This document shows positions 1-7,178 of a DNA stretch of 8,091 nt, in pieces (within the stretch, counting starts at the first letter, position 1; every line of letters starts with the position of its first letter). This DNA is from JABMMZ01 sp964600345. Its GTDB lineage: Bacteria; Bacteroidota; Bacteroidia; NS11-12g; UBA955. Below the pieces are notes generated by a model. The model saw only the letters and a list, made by a program, of their open reading frames with translations. It had not been told where the DNA came from and did no database searches. The translations under genes and the position numbers were made by a program. The stretch covers positions 1 to 8,091 of the forward strand of contig CAZRKA010000153.1 of assembly GCA_964600345.1 (NCBI GenBank), in the 5' to 3' direction.

Positions 1-259
1 AGTGTACCTCCCCCTCCTCGAACATGCGCTTTCCCATGATATAAGCTCCGGTACGGGCAAAAACATCTTCAATTTTTTTCCCGTCATCAGAATCTTCCTC
101 TCCACCTTCGAGACCCAGTGATTTCCAGAATGCCTTTTCCTTGTACATCCAGTGGTGAATCTCTGTGCCGTTGTCGCCAAGCGGATTCTCAGGTCCTCTG
201 TTTTCACCGGCAAGATACCCGTCGAGTGAAATTCCCGCATCAAAAAAAATAAGTGACAT
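1..259 (-). CDS. Dihydrofolate reductase family protein (RibD C-terminal-like), N-terminal 86 residues only
   Basis: This is the 5' part of a leftward gene that runs off the left edge, with 86 codons visible. The reverse strand reads SLDGYLAG at residues 11-18, then a GPENPLGD stretch (about 22-29), HHWMY (35-39) and TGAYIMGKRMF (70-80). These are landmarks of the DHFR/RibD C-terminal fold: the first strand with its substrate loop, and the dinucleotide-binding TG...MG+R segment. Members are usually cytosolic NADPH-dependent reductases of about 180-220 residues, so more than half is missing. The acidic loop at 51-62 is, from memory, common in this subfamily. The ATG at 257-259 is well fixed, because an in-frame stop lies two codons upstream (263-265). 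The substrate is unknown. It is probably not the essential folate DHFR (FolA), which has a different N-terminus. It is divergent from the asparaginase operon, with no functional link visible. Confidence 0.85.
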   Translation of the reverse strand, partial: MSLIFFDAGISLDGYLAGENRGPENPLGDNGTEIHHWMYKEKAFWKSLGLEGGEEDSDDGKKIEDVFARTGAYIMGKRMFEEGEVH

Positions 260-427
260 GGATTAGTATTTATTTTGCTAATTCAATATTAACAAAATTC
301 TCTCTGAAATCATAGTGCTGCTTCATGCCAGGGAAAATTCGCATTTCAATTTTTAATAGTAATATTGTATAGCTTAATAAATCAGGAAGTCGGAAGAATT
401 TCAATCATAAGTTTATCTTTTTAAAAC
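260..427. promoter_or_regulatory. Divergent intergenic region, weak promoter candidates only
   Basis: This 168-base AT-rich spacer lies between two genes that point away from each other, so it must carry promoters for both. The best -7-like match on the + strand is TATCTTTT (414-421), which fits the Bacteroidota TAnnTTTG box except at the last base, but it sits only six bases from the asparaginase ATG and has no clear TTG partner upstream. On the - strand a TTTG lies 19 bases before a poor box, TAAATACT. Neither is convincing alone. The asparaginase start is preceded by TTTTTAAAAC, an A/T-rich start context typical of the phylum, without Shine-Dalgarno pairing. No riboswitch or operator repeat was seen. 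Confidence 0.3.
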
Positions 428-1453
428 ATGAAACGCAGAGAATTAATCAAATACTTAGGTCTTGGCAGCTTTGTCATCGCTGCAAATCCAACACTGCTTA
501 AGGCAGGATCGCGCAAAACCGGAACAGCGATGGTATTAAGCACCTGGTACAATCAGTCTGTAATCGCAAATGCCGCTGCCTGGAAAATCCTGCAGGCAAA
601 AGGAACTGCCCTTGATGCTGTTGAAGCAGGTGTGCAGGTTTGTGAAAATGACATCAGTAATTGTTGCGTAGGACTTGGAGCCAATCCCGATCGCGAAGGC
701 ATTGTCACACTCGATGCCTGCATCATGAACCACAATTTCGGAATAGGAGCCGTTGCAGCACTGGAGAGAATCAAGAGTCCTGTGCACATTGCAAGACTCG
801 TAATGGAAAAAACACCTCATGTCATGCTGGTGGGTAAAGGTGCTCAGGAATTTGCAATATCTCAGGGAGCAGTTCTCGAAAAAAATGAGCTGAGTGATCA
901 TGCAGAAAAAGCTTATAAAGATTGGTTAAACAAAAGCGAGTATAAGCCGCGCATCAATATCGAAAACGGTGAAGGCAGTATAGATCCGGAAAATACAGAA
1001 AGCAACCGCTTCAATCACGATACCATAGGCATGATAGCAATGGATGCCGAAGGCAATTTAAGCGGGGCCTGTACAACCAGCGGTATGGCTTTCAAGATGC
1101 ACGGCAGGGTTGGAGATTCGCCCATCATAGGTGCCGGTCTTTATGTCGATAATGAGGTAGGTGCGGCAACGGCAACGGGGCACGGAGAAGAGGTGATCAG
1201 ATCATGCGGCAGTTTTATGGTGGTTGAATACATGCGTAAAGGTTATAGTCCGGAAGAAGCCTGCAAAAAAGCAGTTCAAAGAATACAAAAAATCACGCCG
1301 CGGGAAGTTAAAAATATACAGGTGGGTTTTATCGCCATCAACAAACAGGGTAAATTCGGCGGCTATGCCATGCAGGATGGTTTTGATTTTGGTGTAAGCA
1401 ACAGCGATTCACCTGCCGAAAAACATCAGGCCAAATTCCTCATACAAAAATGA
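428..1453 (+). CDS. N4-(beta-N-acetylglucosaminyl)-L-asparaginase (glycosylasparaginase), exported, self-processing
   Basis: This enzyme hydrolyses the amide bond between GlcNAc and asparagine, the last step in dismantling N-linked glycopeptides. It belongs to the N-terminal nucleophile (Ntn) hydrolases, peptidase family T2. The precursor cuts itself before a threonine: here HDTIGM places the scissile bond at Asp198-Thr199, giving an alpha chain (to 198) and a beta chain (199-341). Residues matching the characterised Elizabethkingia enzyme are the nucleophile Thr199, Thr217 in ACTTSG, Arg227 and Asp230 in HGRVGD, the GHGEE loop (251-255), and probably Trp40. HDTIGM separates it from the GTVGA of isoaspartyl peptidases. 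The N-terminus (RRELIKYLGLGSF, then a short hydrophobic run) resembles a twin-arginine or Sec signal, so a periplasmic location is likely. The length of 341 is normal for a precursor. The stop codon overlaps the next start by four bases, so it is probably co-translated with the CutC gene. Confidence 0.96.
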   Translation: MKRRELIKYLGLGSFVIAANPTLLKAGSRKTGTAMVLSTWYNQSVIANAAAWKILQAKGTALDAVEAGVQVCENDISNCCVGLGANPDREGIVTLDACIMNHNFGIGAVAALERIKSPVHIARLVMEKTPHVMLVGKGAQEFAISQGAVLEKNELSDHAEKAYKDWLNKSEYKPRINIENGEGSIDPENTESNRFNHDTIGMIAMDAEGNLSGACTTSGMAFKMHGRVGDSPIIGAGLYVDNEVGAATATGHGEEVIRSCGSFMVVEYMRKGYSPEEACKKAVQRIQKITPREVKNIQVGFIAINKQGKFGGYAMQDGFDFGVSNSDSPAEKHQAKFLIQK

Positions 1454-2157
1454 CAAAACTTGAAATTGCCTGCAACAGTTACCGCTCTTGCCTGAATGCC
1501 ATAGAAGGCGGTGCCGACAGGATAGAATTGTTCGAGAATCTGGACGACGGCGGTTGCACGCCATCTTTCGGAATGATAGAGAAAGCGCTTTCATTACCGG
1601 TTCCGGTCTATGTCATGATTCGCCCGAGGGGCGGCAACTTTACATATGACAATGATGAAATTGAAATCATGTTAAGGGATATTGAAATGTGCATAAAACT
1701 CGGCGTCGAAGGCATCGTATTCGGATGTCTGACAAAAGAAGGACAAGTAGACTTAGAACTTAATAAACTTTTGATGCAAGCCTGGGACAATGGACCGGCA
1801 ACATTTCACAGAGCCATAGACAGAAGCAGTGATATCATGAAAGCCTGTGCGGATATCTGCGATCTGGGATTTGAGCGCATACTCAGCAGTGGCGGAGCAA
1901 GCAATGCATATGAAGGGATAGACGTTTTGAAAAACATGCAAAGCACATTTGGAAACGAGATTTTAATCATGCCCGGTGCCGGGGTAACAGCGGCTAACGC
2001 CAGACAAATTGTTAGCTATACAGAATGCCGTGAGATTCATGCGACTTGTAAAAGCGTGCTAAGCGATGAAGCATCCTATCCGAATGCAATGATTAAAGAC
2101 TTTGAGCAAATAAGTAATGCAACTCTGGTTAGGGCGTTGAAAAATTCTATTTCTTAA
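1450..2157 (+). CDS. cutC: CutC family TIM-barrel protein
   Basis: This is a complete 235-residue CutC-family (PF03932) protein, close to the usual 200-250. Family blocks appear in order: LEIACNS (4-10), GADRIEL (21-27), GGCTPS (34-39), VMIRPRGG (55-62), TFHRAID (118-124), RILSSGG (143-149), MPGAGV (174-179) and EIHATCK (195-201). It has no signal peptide, so it should be cytosolic. CutC was named for copper tolerance in E. coli, but that phenotype has since been attributed to a small RNA (MicL) transcribed from the 3' part of the E. coli cutC region, so the biochemical role is unsettled. The family's RIELC cysteine is Phe28 here, while the N-terminal cysteine is kept as Cys8. Its ATG lies within the last codons of the glycosylasparaginase (ATGA overlap), which implies translational coupling and suggests a role in glycan or glycopeptide metabolism. 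The family call is firm; the function is not. Confidence 0.95.
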   Translation: MTKLEIACNSYRSCLNAIEGGADRIELFENLDDGGCTPSFGMIEKALSLPVPVYVMIRPRGGNFTYDNDEIEIMLRDIEMCIKLGVEGIVFGCLTKEGQVDLELNKLLMQAWDNGPATFHRAIDRSSDIMKACADICDLGFERILSSGGASNAYEGIDVLKNMQSTFGNEILIMPGAGVTAANARQIVSYTECREIHATCKSVLSDEASYPNAMIKDFEQISNATLVRALKNSIS

Positions 2158-2199
2158 AACGCAGGCTTATAATTCTAGTTTAATATCTGCCTAAAAATG

Positions 2200-2207
2200 T
2201 AAATTTG
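2200..2207 (+). promoter_or_regulatory. Candidate Bacteroidota -7 box TAAATTTG
   Basis: TAAATTTG is an exact match to the Bacteroidota -7 consensus TAnnTTTG. Upstream there is only a weak -33 candidate (GTTTA around 2178-2182). The box ends 10 bases before the GTG start of the next gene, so a transcript from it would have almost no leader. In such AT-rich DNA a chance match is quite possible. Confidence 0.3.
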
Positions 2208-2217
2208 TTGAAGTCAA

Positions 2218-3423
2218 GTGAAAACTACAAGATGCATATTATTCTTTTATTGTTTAATTTCTAGTCTCGCAGGGTATGCTCAAACATCTTTAAACTTTAA
2301 TTATAAGTTATATAATCACTTTGAATATAATGATTTAAATTCTAATCATTTAAAAAATGTAAAAATGTTCAGATTCAAGTTGAAAGAAAATGGGAACTTA
2401 TCAAAGGATAGTACTTTAAATTTTGAATTAACGATTGACACTCTTAGCAAAACAATGACCGGTGTTAAGTTAAATTATTATCAAAATGCAAAAGGAGATA
2501 AAAACCGATTAAAAGATATTTCACGTGATACCATTTTTTTTGATAGTAGCGGAAAAAAAATGATGCATAAAAATTCAACTGAATATTATGGATATAGAAA
2601 AAACAAACCTTTTTCCTATAAATATTCCAATAAAATAAACAGATATAGTTATTTCACAAATGACAGCATAAAAACCATTTTTACCTGGGAATATAATTTT
2701 GATACAACTTACCCATCACGTGTTTTCCCGGGCAAACTTTGGATCAAGACTGACAGTTTTAAAACTCATTATGTATACGATAGTAACGGACGAAAAATAC
2801 ATGTATATAAGGCTTCGGCTTATAATGTGAATATTCTATTGGAGCAAATAGAAAGAATAAATTACAATGATCTTGGAAATAAAATCAGACATCAACTTTA
2901 TAAATCTTATTATTACGAAAATACCCCTGTATTCGTTTCACATTATATGTATAACGAAGATGGCAAATTGATACAAAAGGAAGATACAAATTATTTCAGA
3001 ACAAAAATATTTAAATACTCATACACGGACGATTCCCTGAAATCAATCAAATTAATTAACATTTCTAAGAATGCAGATTGCTTTGGTATTTGTTCCTATG
3101 ATACTTTTCTAATGGAATTTGATAGTTACGGTTCGTTAATTTCACGGTATCATATTAATTGCAATCAGGAAACATGCATGGAAAAATTTGTGAATATTTA
3201 TGAGAACGGAAGATTGGTACAAATTAGTACCGGAAAGGATAAAATTAAAGAATTATACCATTGGTCATACAATTCATTTGGTCAAATTATTGAATATAAA
3301 CTCATCAGTAATGGGAAAATAATTGAACACGAAGAGTATAAATATTCAAAAAATGGATTATTGATTGAATATCGTTGTCAATTTAGTTTTATGAAATTTG
3401 CATATAAATACTACTACCAATGA
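2218..3423 (+). CDS. Secreted protein of unknown function with degenerate YD/RHS-like repeats
   Basis: The gene encodes 401 residues with a clear Sec signal: basic MKTTR, hydrophobic ILFFYCLISSLAG, and a likely cut after AGYAQ (residue 22). I do not recognise a named family. The second half holds loosely repeated units of the form aromatic-[ND]-x-x-G-[KRQ]-hydrophobic: YDSNGRK (187-193), YNDLGNKI (216-223), YNEDGKL (245-251), FDSYGSL (301-307), YENGRL (328-333), YNSFGQI (351-357) and YSKNGLL (376-382). These recall YD/RHS wraps, which form beta-strand surfaces, but there is no toxin domain or RHS core-end motif. It is rich in Tyr, Asn and Lys, with few cysteines (in CFGIC and CNQETC near 284-320). 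The start is GTG: an in-frame TGA lies two codons upstream (2209-2211), and any later ATG would lose the signal peptide. Base composition is far more AT-rich than its neighbours (two sampled 60-base lines are about 15% and 27% G+C), suggesting recent acquisition or weak constraint. Likely envelope or extracellular. Confidence 0.75.
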   Translation: MKTTRCILFFYCLISSLAGYAQTSLNFNYKLYNHFEYNDLNSNHLKNVKMFRFKLKENGNLSKDSTLNFELTIDTLSKTMTGVKLNYYQNAKGDKNRLKDISRDTIFFDSSGKKMMHKNSTEYYGYRKNKPFSYKYSNKINRYSYFTNDSIKTIFTWEYNFDTTYPSRVFPGKLWIKTDSFKTHYVYDSNGRKIHVYKASAYNVNILLEQIERINYNDLGNKIRHQLYKSYYYENTPVFVSHYMYNEDGKLIQKEDTNYFRTKIFKYSYTDDSLKSIKLINISKNADCFGICSYDTFLMEFDSYGSLISRYHINCNQETCMEKFVNIYENGRLVQISTGKDKIKELYHWSYNSFGQIIEYKLISNGKIIEHEEYKYSKNGLLIEYRCQFSFMKFAYKYYYQ

Positions 3424-3521
3424 TATAAAAAACTACAAGTTTTAATAAATACTAATCTCAAAGATCAATTCAATAAACTTAAACATAATACCAATCGACA
3501 TTTTAGATTAAAATTAATTAA
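3424..3521 (+). other. AT-rich spacer with a small inverted repeat
   Basis: This 98-base gap is strongly AT-rich like the gene before it, so the compositional island appears to end near the aldolase start. A 6-base stem AAAACT/AGTTTT with an ACA loop lies at 3429-3443, directly after the repeat-protein stop. It might act as a weak terminator, but it lacks a GC-rich stem and a clean following T-run, and short stems arise by chance in such sequence. The aldolase promoter should lie here, but no convincing TAnnTTTG box was found. The ATG is preceded by AATTAATTAA, an A/T-rich start region typical of the phylum. Confidence 0.3.
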
Positions 3522-4556
3522 ATGATAAAAAATCAAATAATAGATTTAAGAAGCGACACTGTTACCAAACCATCAGAAGCAATGCTGGATGCCATGTTAC
3601 ACGCCGAACTTGGTGATGATGTGTTTGGCGAAGATCCATCGGTCAATGCCCTGCAAACTTATGCGGCCGATTTGTTCGGTATGCAGGCAGCACTGTTTTG
3701 CAGCAGCGGCACACAAACCAATCAGATAGCCATCAATATTCACACCCGTCCGGGCGATGAGGTAATTTGTGATGCTCTTTCACATGTCTACCTGTATGAA
3801 GGCGGTGGAATCGCCTTTAACAGTGGTGCGTCGACCAGGCTGTTGCACAGTGATCGCGGCCTGTTTACAGCCGGAGATGTCATGGAAAATATCAACGAAG
3901 ACAATGTGCATTTTCCGTCCAGCAAACTGGTGTGCATTGAGAATACCGTCAACAAAGGCGGGGGAGCCTGCTGGGATATGAAGGAACTCGAAAAAATCAG
4001 AAATCTGTGTACAGAACGTCAGCTTGCCTACCATCTTGACGGCGCCCGATTGTTTAATGCCATGATTGCCGGAAATCAAAACCCGGGAGATTACGGCAGC
4101 ATATTCGATACTATCTCCATCTGTTTAAGCAAGGGACTCGGTGCCCCTGTCGGGTCGCTGCTGATCGGGAGTCACGAGCATATTTACAAGGCGCGCCGTG
4201 TCCGCAAGGTAATGGGTGGCGGCATGCGTCAGGCCGGTATACTGGCTTCCGCCGGCTTGTATGCGCTTAAAAACAATGTTGAACGACTGAGCGAAGACCA
4301 CGCAAAGGCTAGGCAGGTAGAAAAAGTTTTGAAAGAACTGCCATGGGTTGAAAGCATTTTGCCAGTCGAAACCAATATTCTTATTTTTAAACTGAGAAGT
4401 GCCGAAAAAACCCGCAGCCTGATCAATCAACTGGATTCACATCAAATGAAGGCCGTGTCAATGGGTAAAGACAAAATACGTTTCGTATTTCACCTCGATC
4501 AATCGGCAAATGACATCGACCGTCTCTGCGAGTTTCTTAAATCTGTTAAGCTTTGA
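3522..4556 (+). CDS. ltaE: Low-specificity L-threonine aldolase (PLP-dependent)
   Basis: This cytosolic PLP enzyme cleaves L-threonine or L-allo-threonine to glycine and acetaldehyde. It feeds glycine supply or threonine breakdown. The 344 residues align by eye along the whole E. coli LtaE: IDLRSDTVTKPS (7-18), GDDVFGEDP (31-39), SSGTQTN phosphate-binding loop (61-67), His88 in the SHVYLYEGGG stretch that stacks on the cofactor, ENTVNKGGG (140-148), HLDGAR with the pyridine-N aspartate (171-176), ICLSKGLGAPVGS carrying the Schiff-base Lys204, and MGGGMRQAGI (231-240). All key residues are present and the length is normal. The start at IDLRSDT with a short MIKNQI lead is usual. The gene is convergent to the TonB-dependent receptor with a 13-base gap, and its G+C is much higher than that of the preceding gene (a sampled 60-base line near its middle is about 63%). 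It appears to be a single transcription unit. The substrate range (threonine versus other beta-hydroxy amino acids) cannot be read from sequence. Confidence 0.96.
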   Translation: MIKNQIIDLRSDTVTKPSEAMLDAMLHAELGDDVFGEDPSVNALQTYAADLFGMQAALFCSSGTQTNQIAINIHTRPGDEVICDALSHVYLYEGGGIAFNSGASTRLLHSDRGLFTAGDVMENINEDNVHFPSSKLVCIENTVNKGGGACWDMKELEKIRNLCTERQLAYHLDGARLFNAMIAGNQNPGDYGSIFDTISICLSKGLGAPVGSLLIGSHEHIYKARRVRKVMGGGMRQAGILASAGLYALKNNVERLSEDHAKARQVEKVLKELPWVESILPVETNILIFKLRSAEKTRSLINQLDSHQMKAVSMGKDKIRFVFHLDQSANDIDRLCEFLKSVKL

Positions 4557-4569
4557 TACCTTAGCTTCT

Positions 4570-7014
4570 TCAAAAATCGAGCTTGTAATAAAACAGCGGT
4601 AAAAAGCCCAGCTGGTTTTCAGGGCGGTAATACGGCGATTCACTGGTATAGGAATACTTGAGTATATTCTGACGGTTCAAAACATTGATGATATCGATTG
4701 CAAACTCGTGGGTCAGTTTTTTGGCATTGATTTTATACGAAAGTCTGAAATCAACACGCATATATGCGCTGCCGAAACGAAGTGTGTTCTTTAACGAATC
4801 CTGTTCGATGTATTCGCGCTCTCGCCTGCTGGCCAGCGTATCCATTGGCGAATATCTCCTTGCTCCCGCCATGGTAAATTTACCCCCGACACTTATTACA
4901 CTGCGCTTACCTGCCTTCCACTCTTTGGCAAACAAGGCATTGGCGGCGTAGTTGGTATTGAAATCCGAATTGCGGGTAACATTGTCGCTGCCTTTGTATT
5001 TGGCTTCGAACAGGCTCAGTGAAGCGAGGTAATAATAGCCTTTGGTAAAGGATTTTTCGAAAGTAAACTCTATGCCGTAATTATATCCGCTGCCCGAATT
5101 CTGCAAACTGTCGGGAAAAAATCTGCTGAAGCCGGTACCGGTATTTGCCAGACTGAATGAAGATGGTTTTTTCTCGACCGGTATGCCGAACAAGGTCTGA
5201 TAATACACTTCGGTCTTGAATCGTTTATCGTTGCCGATACTGAGTTCATAACCTAAAATCAGATGCCTGCTTTCTGTTAAACCCATACCCATGTTATGCG
5301 GTCTCTGATTGCCGGGCAGAATAAAGAAATAAGTATAGGCAGGCTGAGCTTGTGTATGTATGCCATACCCTAAGTTAAGAACCTGCCTGGCGTTCAGTTT
5401 AAATCTCATTCCAAGCCGGGGTTGTATCAGATACATGCTGGTGCTGCTAAGTCCTACGGTTTTGTCGTTGACATTGAAAATATGTCCGGTCAATCCGCCC
5501 GAAAACAATACATTTTTTGTGAGCTGCCATTTGATCTGTGCATAAGGCAGAATCTGATATCCCAGTGCATCAGAGTTCCAGCGTGTCGACCATTTCCAGT
5601 ATTGAGACACATTCAGGAAATCAAAATTGCGTGCCGAATCCCTGAACTTATAATCGTAGGCAGTAAAATTAAGACCCAGACGAATGTTAGCGTTATTTTT
5701 CAGTTTGCGGTTGTAAAAAATATGTGCTCCCGTAGTATTGATTCGGAAATAGTAATCCAGTCCCTTGATCAGCGAATCGAGTTTCCATACATATACTTTT
5801 TCGCCGTCTTTTACCGACGAATCGATGGCATGCCTGAAGACAAAATCGTGAACGGCTGACACTTTCTGGTGACTCTTGGCCACAACAATTTTAATATAAC
5901 TTTTCTTGTCGAGATTCCAGGTAAATGCAGAACCAATAACAGCCATAGCAGATCCGAAATGCTGATCGCGGTCGTCGTCGCCGTACAATTCACTGCTGCT
6001 TTCTTTCTGGTCGCTGATCATGATATTGATTTTGCTGTTGCCGCCAATACCGAAAAAGGATAGATTGCCTTTTTTACCAAGTGGAAAATTGAATTTAAAC
6101 GAAGCATCCTGATAGCGCGGAACGGCATCGGTGCCAATTTTAAAATTAAACGCTTCAAACATCGCCAGGGTCGAATACCTGTATGTGAGCAGGAATGATG
6201 CCTTGCTCTTTTTGGAAAAAGGGCCTTCTGCCATTAGGTCCCAGCCCAGAAATCCAAACTGAGTGCTGAATTCGGTTTTGCGGTTATTGCCGTTGCGCAA
6301 ACGCAGGTCGAATACCCCGGCTGTCGAATTGCCGTATTCGGCCGGAAAAGCACCGGTAAAAAAATCGCTGTTGGCCAGTATCTTGTTGTTGATGATGGAA
6401 ACAGGTCCACCGGTTGTTCCGGGTATCGAAAAGTGATTGGGGTTGGGAATGTCTATGCCTTCCAAACGCCACAAAACGCCCTGAGGGCTGTTGCCACGCA
6501 CTACAATGTCGTTACGCGAATCGTCGGCACCCTGAACACCTGCAAAATTGCTGGCCATACGGGCGGGGTCTCCCCTGCTGCCGGCAAAACGGTCTGTTTC
6601 ATCCACTGTAAACAAACGGGCACTTACCAGTGCACTCTGGTTAATAGGAGAACGCTTCTTGACCGATGACACCGAACTTCCTTTCAGCATCAGGTAATCT
6701 TCCTGCATTTCGATGTTGAGTATGACTTCCTTTGCCGAACTCACAATGATATTCTGTAAACTGACATCGAGATAATTCTGCAGTTTCACAGACAGATTCT
6801 GCCTGCCTACACCAATGTCTCTGAGTACAAATTCCCCCAAAGAATCAGTGTAAGCACTTTTACCGCTGTCTGATCCGGAGACAATGCTTACCAGTGCCCC
6901 CCTCAGTGGCTGACGCGTTTCTTTTTCTGTTACCTGCCCCCGGATAACCTGGGTTTGGGCAGACAGGAAACAAGTCAAAAACAAAAAGCTGCTCAATAGT
7001 ATGATTTTCTGCAT
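4570..7014 (-). CDS. TonB-dependent outer-membrane receptor with CarboxypepD_reg-like N-terminal domain
   Basis: This is an outer-membrane beta-barrel that imports a bound substrate using TonB energy. Read from the ATG at 7014 it has 814 residues. They comprise a Sec signal (1-20, ending LSAQ), a carboxypeptidase-regulatory-like beta-sandwich (about 22-107, from VIRGQVTEKE to a LNIEM strand), a plug domain (about 125-240, with GDPARMASNFAGV near 148-160, NDIVVRGNSP near 168-177 and GIDIPNPNHF near 186-195), and a barrel to the C-terminal YYKLDF, whose final Phe suits BAM-dependent insertion. The frame extends four codons upstream to a TTG at 7026, but the ATG gives the better signal peptide. 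No SusD partner lies beside it, so it is not a SusC-type polysaccharide pair. No clear TonB box was seen. The ligand is unknown: siderophore, metal, peptide or oligosaccharide are all possible. It is convergent with the aldolase and divergent from a small lipoprotein gene, probably monocistronic. Confidence 0.94.
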   Translation of the reverse strand: MQKIILLSSFLFLTCFLSAQTQVIRGQVTEKETRQPLRGALVSIVSGSDSGKSAYTDSLGEFVLRDIGVGRQNLSVKLQNYLDVSLQNIIVSSAKEVILNIEMQEDYLMLKGSSVSSVKKRSPINQSALVSARLFTVDETDRFAGSRGDPARMASNFAGVQGADDSRNDIVVRGNSPQGVLWRLEGIDIPNPNHFSIPGTTGGPVSIINNKILANSDFFTGAFPAEYGNSTAGVFDLRLRNGNNRKTEFSTQFGFLGWDLMAEGPFSKKSKASFLLTYRYSTLAMFEAFNFKIGTDAVPRYQDASFKFNFPLGKKGNLSFFGIGGNSKINIMISDQKESSSELYGDDDRDQHFGSAMAVIGSAFTWNLDKKSYIKIVVAKSHQKVSAVHDFVFRHAIDSSVKDGEKVYVWKLDSLIKGLDYYFRINTTGAHIFYNRKLKNNANIRLGLNFTAYDYKFRDSARNFDFLNVSQYWKWSTRWNSDALGYQILPYAQIKWQLTKNVLFSGGLTGHIFNVNDKTVGLSSTSMYLIQPRLGMRFKLNARQVLNLGYGIHTQAQPAYTYFFILPGNQRPHNMGMGLTESRHLILGYELSIGNDKRFKTEVYYQTLFGIPVEKKPSSFSLANTGTGFSRFFPDSLQNSGSGYNYGIEFTFEKSFTKGYYYLASLSLFEAKYKGSDNVTRNSDFNTNYAANALFAKEWKAGKRSVISVGGKFTMAGARRYSPMDTLASRREREYIEQDSLKNTLRFGSAYMRVDFRLSYKINAKKLTHEFAIDIINVLNRQNILKYSYTSESPYYRPENQLGFLPLFYYKLDF

Positions 7015-7023
7015 AGGCTGATA

Positions 7024-7054
7024 CAAATATGATTAAATCTGATATATCATACAA
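7024..7054 (-). promoter_or_regulatory. Candidate promoter of the TonB-dependent receptor
   Basis: On the - strand, TTG (7054-7052) is followed after 20 bases by CATATTTG (7031-7024), a seven-of-eight match to the Bacteroidota -7 box TAnnTTTG with a plausible -33 to -7 spacing. The box ends about nine bases before the ATG at 7014, so the leader would be very short. That, and the AT-rich setting, keeps confidence low. Confidence 0.3.
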
Positions 7055-7145
7055 TTTTTAATTTTAACCATTGCGGAATTATGAATGTATGTTTTGACCT
7101 CTCATTTGATTTCATCGTTATATGCAACTGTTAATCGAAACCCGC

Positions 7146-7153
7146 TAATTTCG
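7146..7153 (+). promoter_or_regulatory. Candidate -7 box TAATTTCG for the small lipoprotein gene
   Basis: TAATTTCG (followed by CA) matches TAnnTTTG at seven of eight positions and lies 25 bases before the ATG at 7179, a reasonable distance for a short leader. No TTG or TTTG was found at the expected -33 spacing; the nearest (7105-7108) is too far upstream. The rest of the spacer from 7015 to 7178 holds only an 8-base palindrome, GATATATC (7041-7048), with no other visible signal. Confidence 0.25.
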
Positions 7154-7178
7154 CATTAAATCTATCGTTAAGCCAGAT

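Noticed and set aside
536..901. A 121-codon open frame on the - strand inside the glycosylasparaginase gene
   Set aside because: It is antisense to a conserved enzyme, with His- and Cys-rich low-quality protein sequence and no start context; it is a shadow.
2161..2191. Imperfect inverted repeat GCAG...CTGC after the CutC gene
   Set aside because: Only four outer pairs hold and the inner part mismatches; there is no T-run, so neither a terminator nor a regulatory hairpin is supported.
2218..3423. RHS-type polymorphic toxin
   Set aside because: The repeats are degenerate, and no core-end motif, C-terminal toxin domain or adjacent immunity gene is present.
4548..4567. Inverted repeat AAGCT/AGCTT between the convergent aldolase and receptor genes
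   Set aside because: The stem is only five bases with a 10-base loop, and no T-run follows; too weak to call a terminator.
5422..5859. A 145-codon open frame on the + strand inside the receptor gene
   Set aside because: It is wholly antisense to a well-supported gene, with no recognisable domain or signal; it is a frame shadow.
7015..7026. Upstream TTG start for the TonB-dependent receptor
   Set aside because: It adds only four residues (start, Tyr, Gln, Pro) before an ATG that itself begins a textbook signal peptide, and the TTG overlaps the candidate -7 box.
7041..7048. Palindrome GATATATC in the divergent spacer as an operator
   Set aside because: It is a short A/T palindrome with no second copy; expected by chance in this composition.
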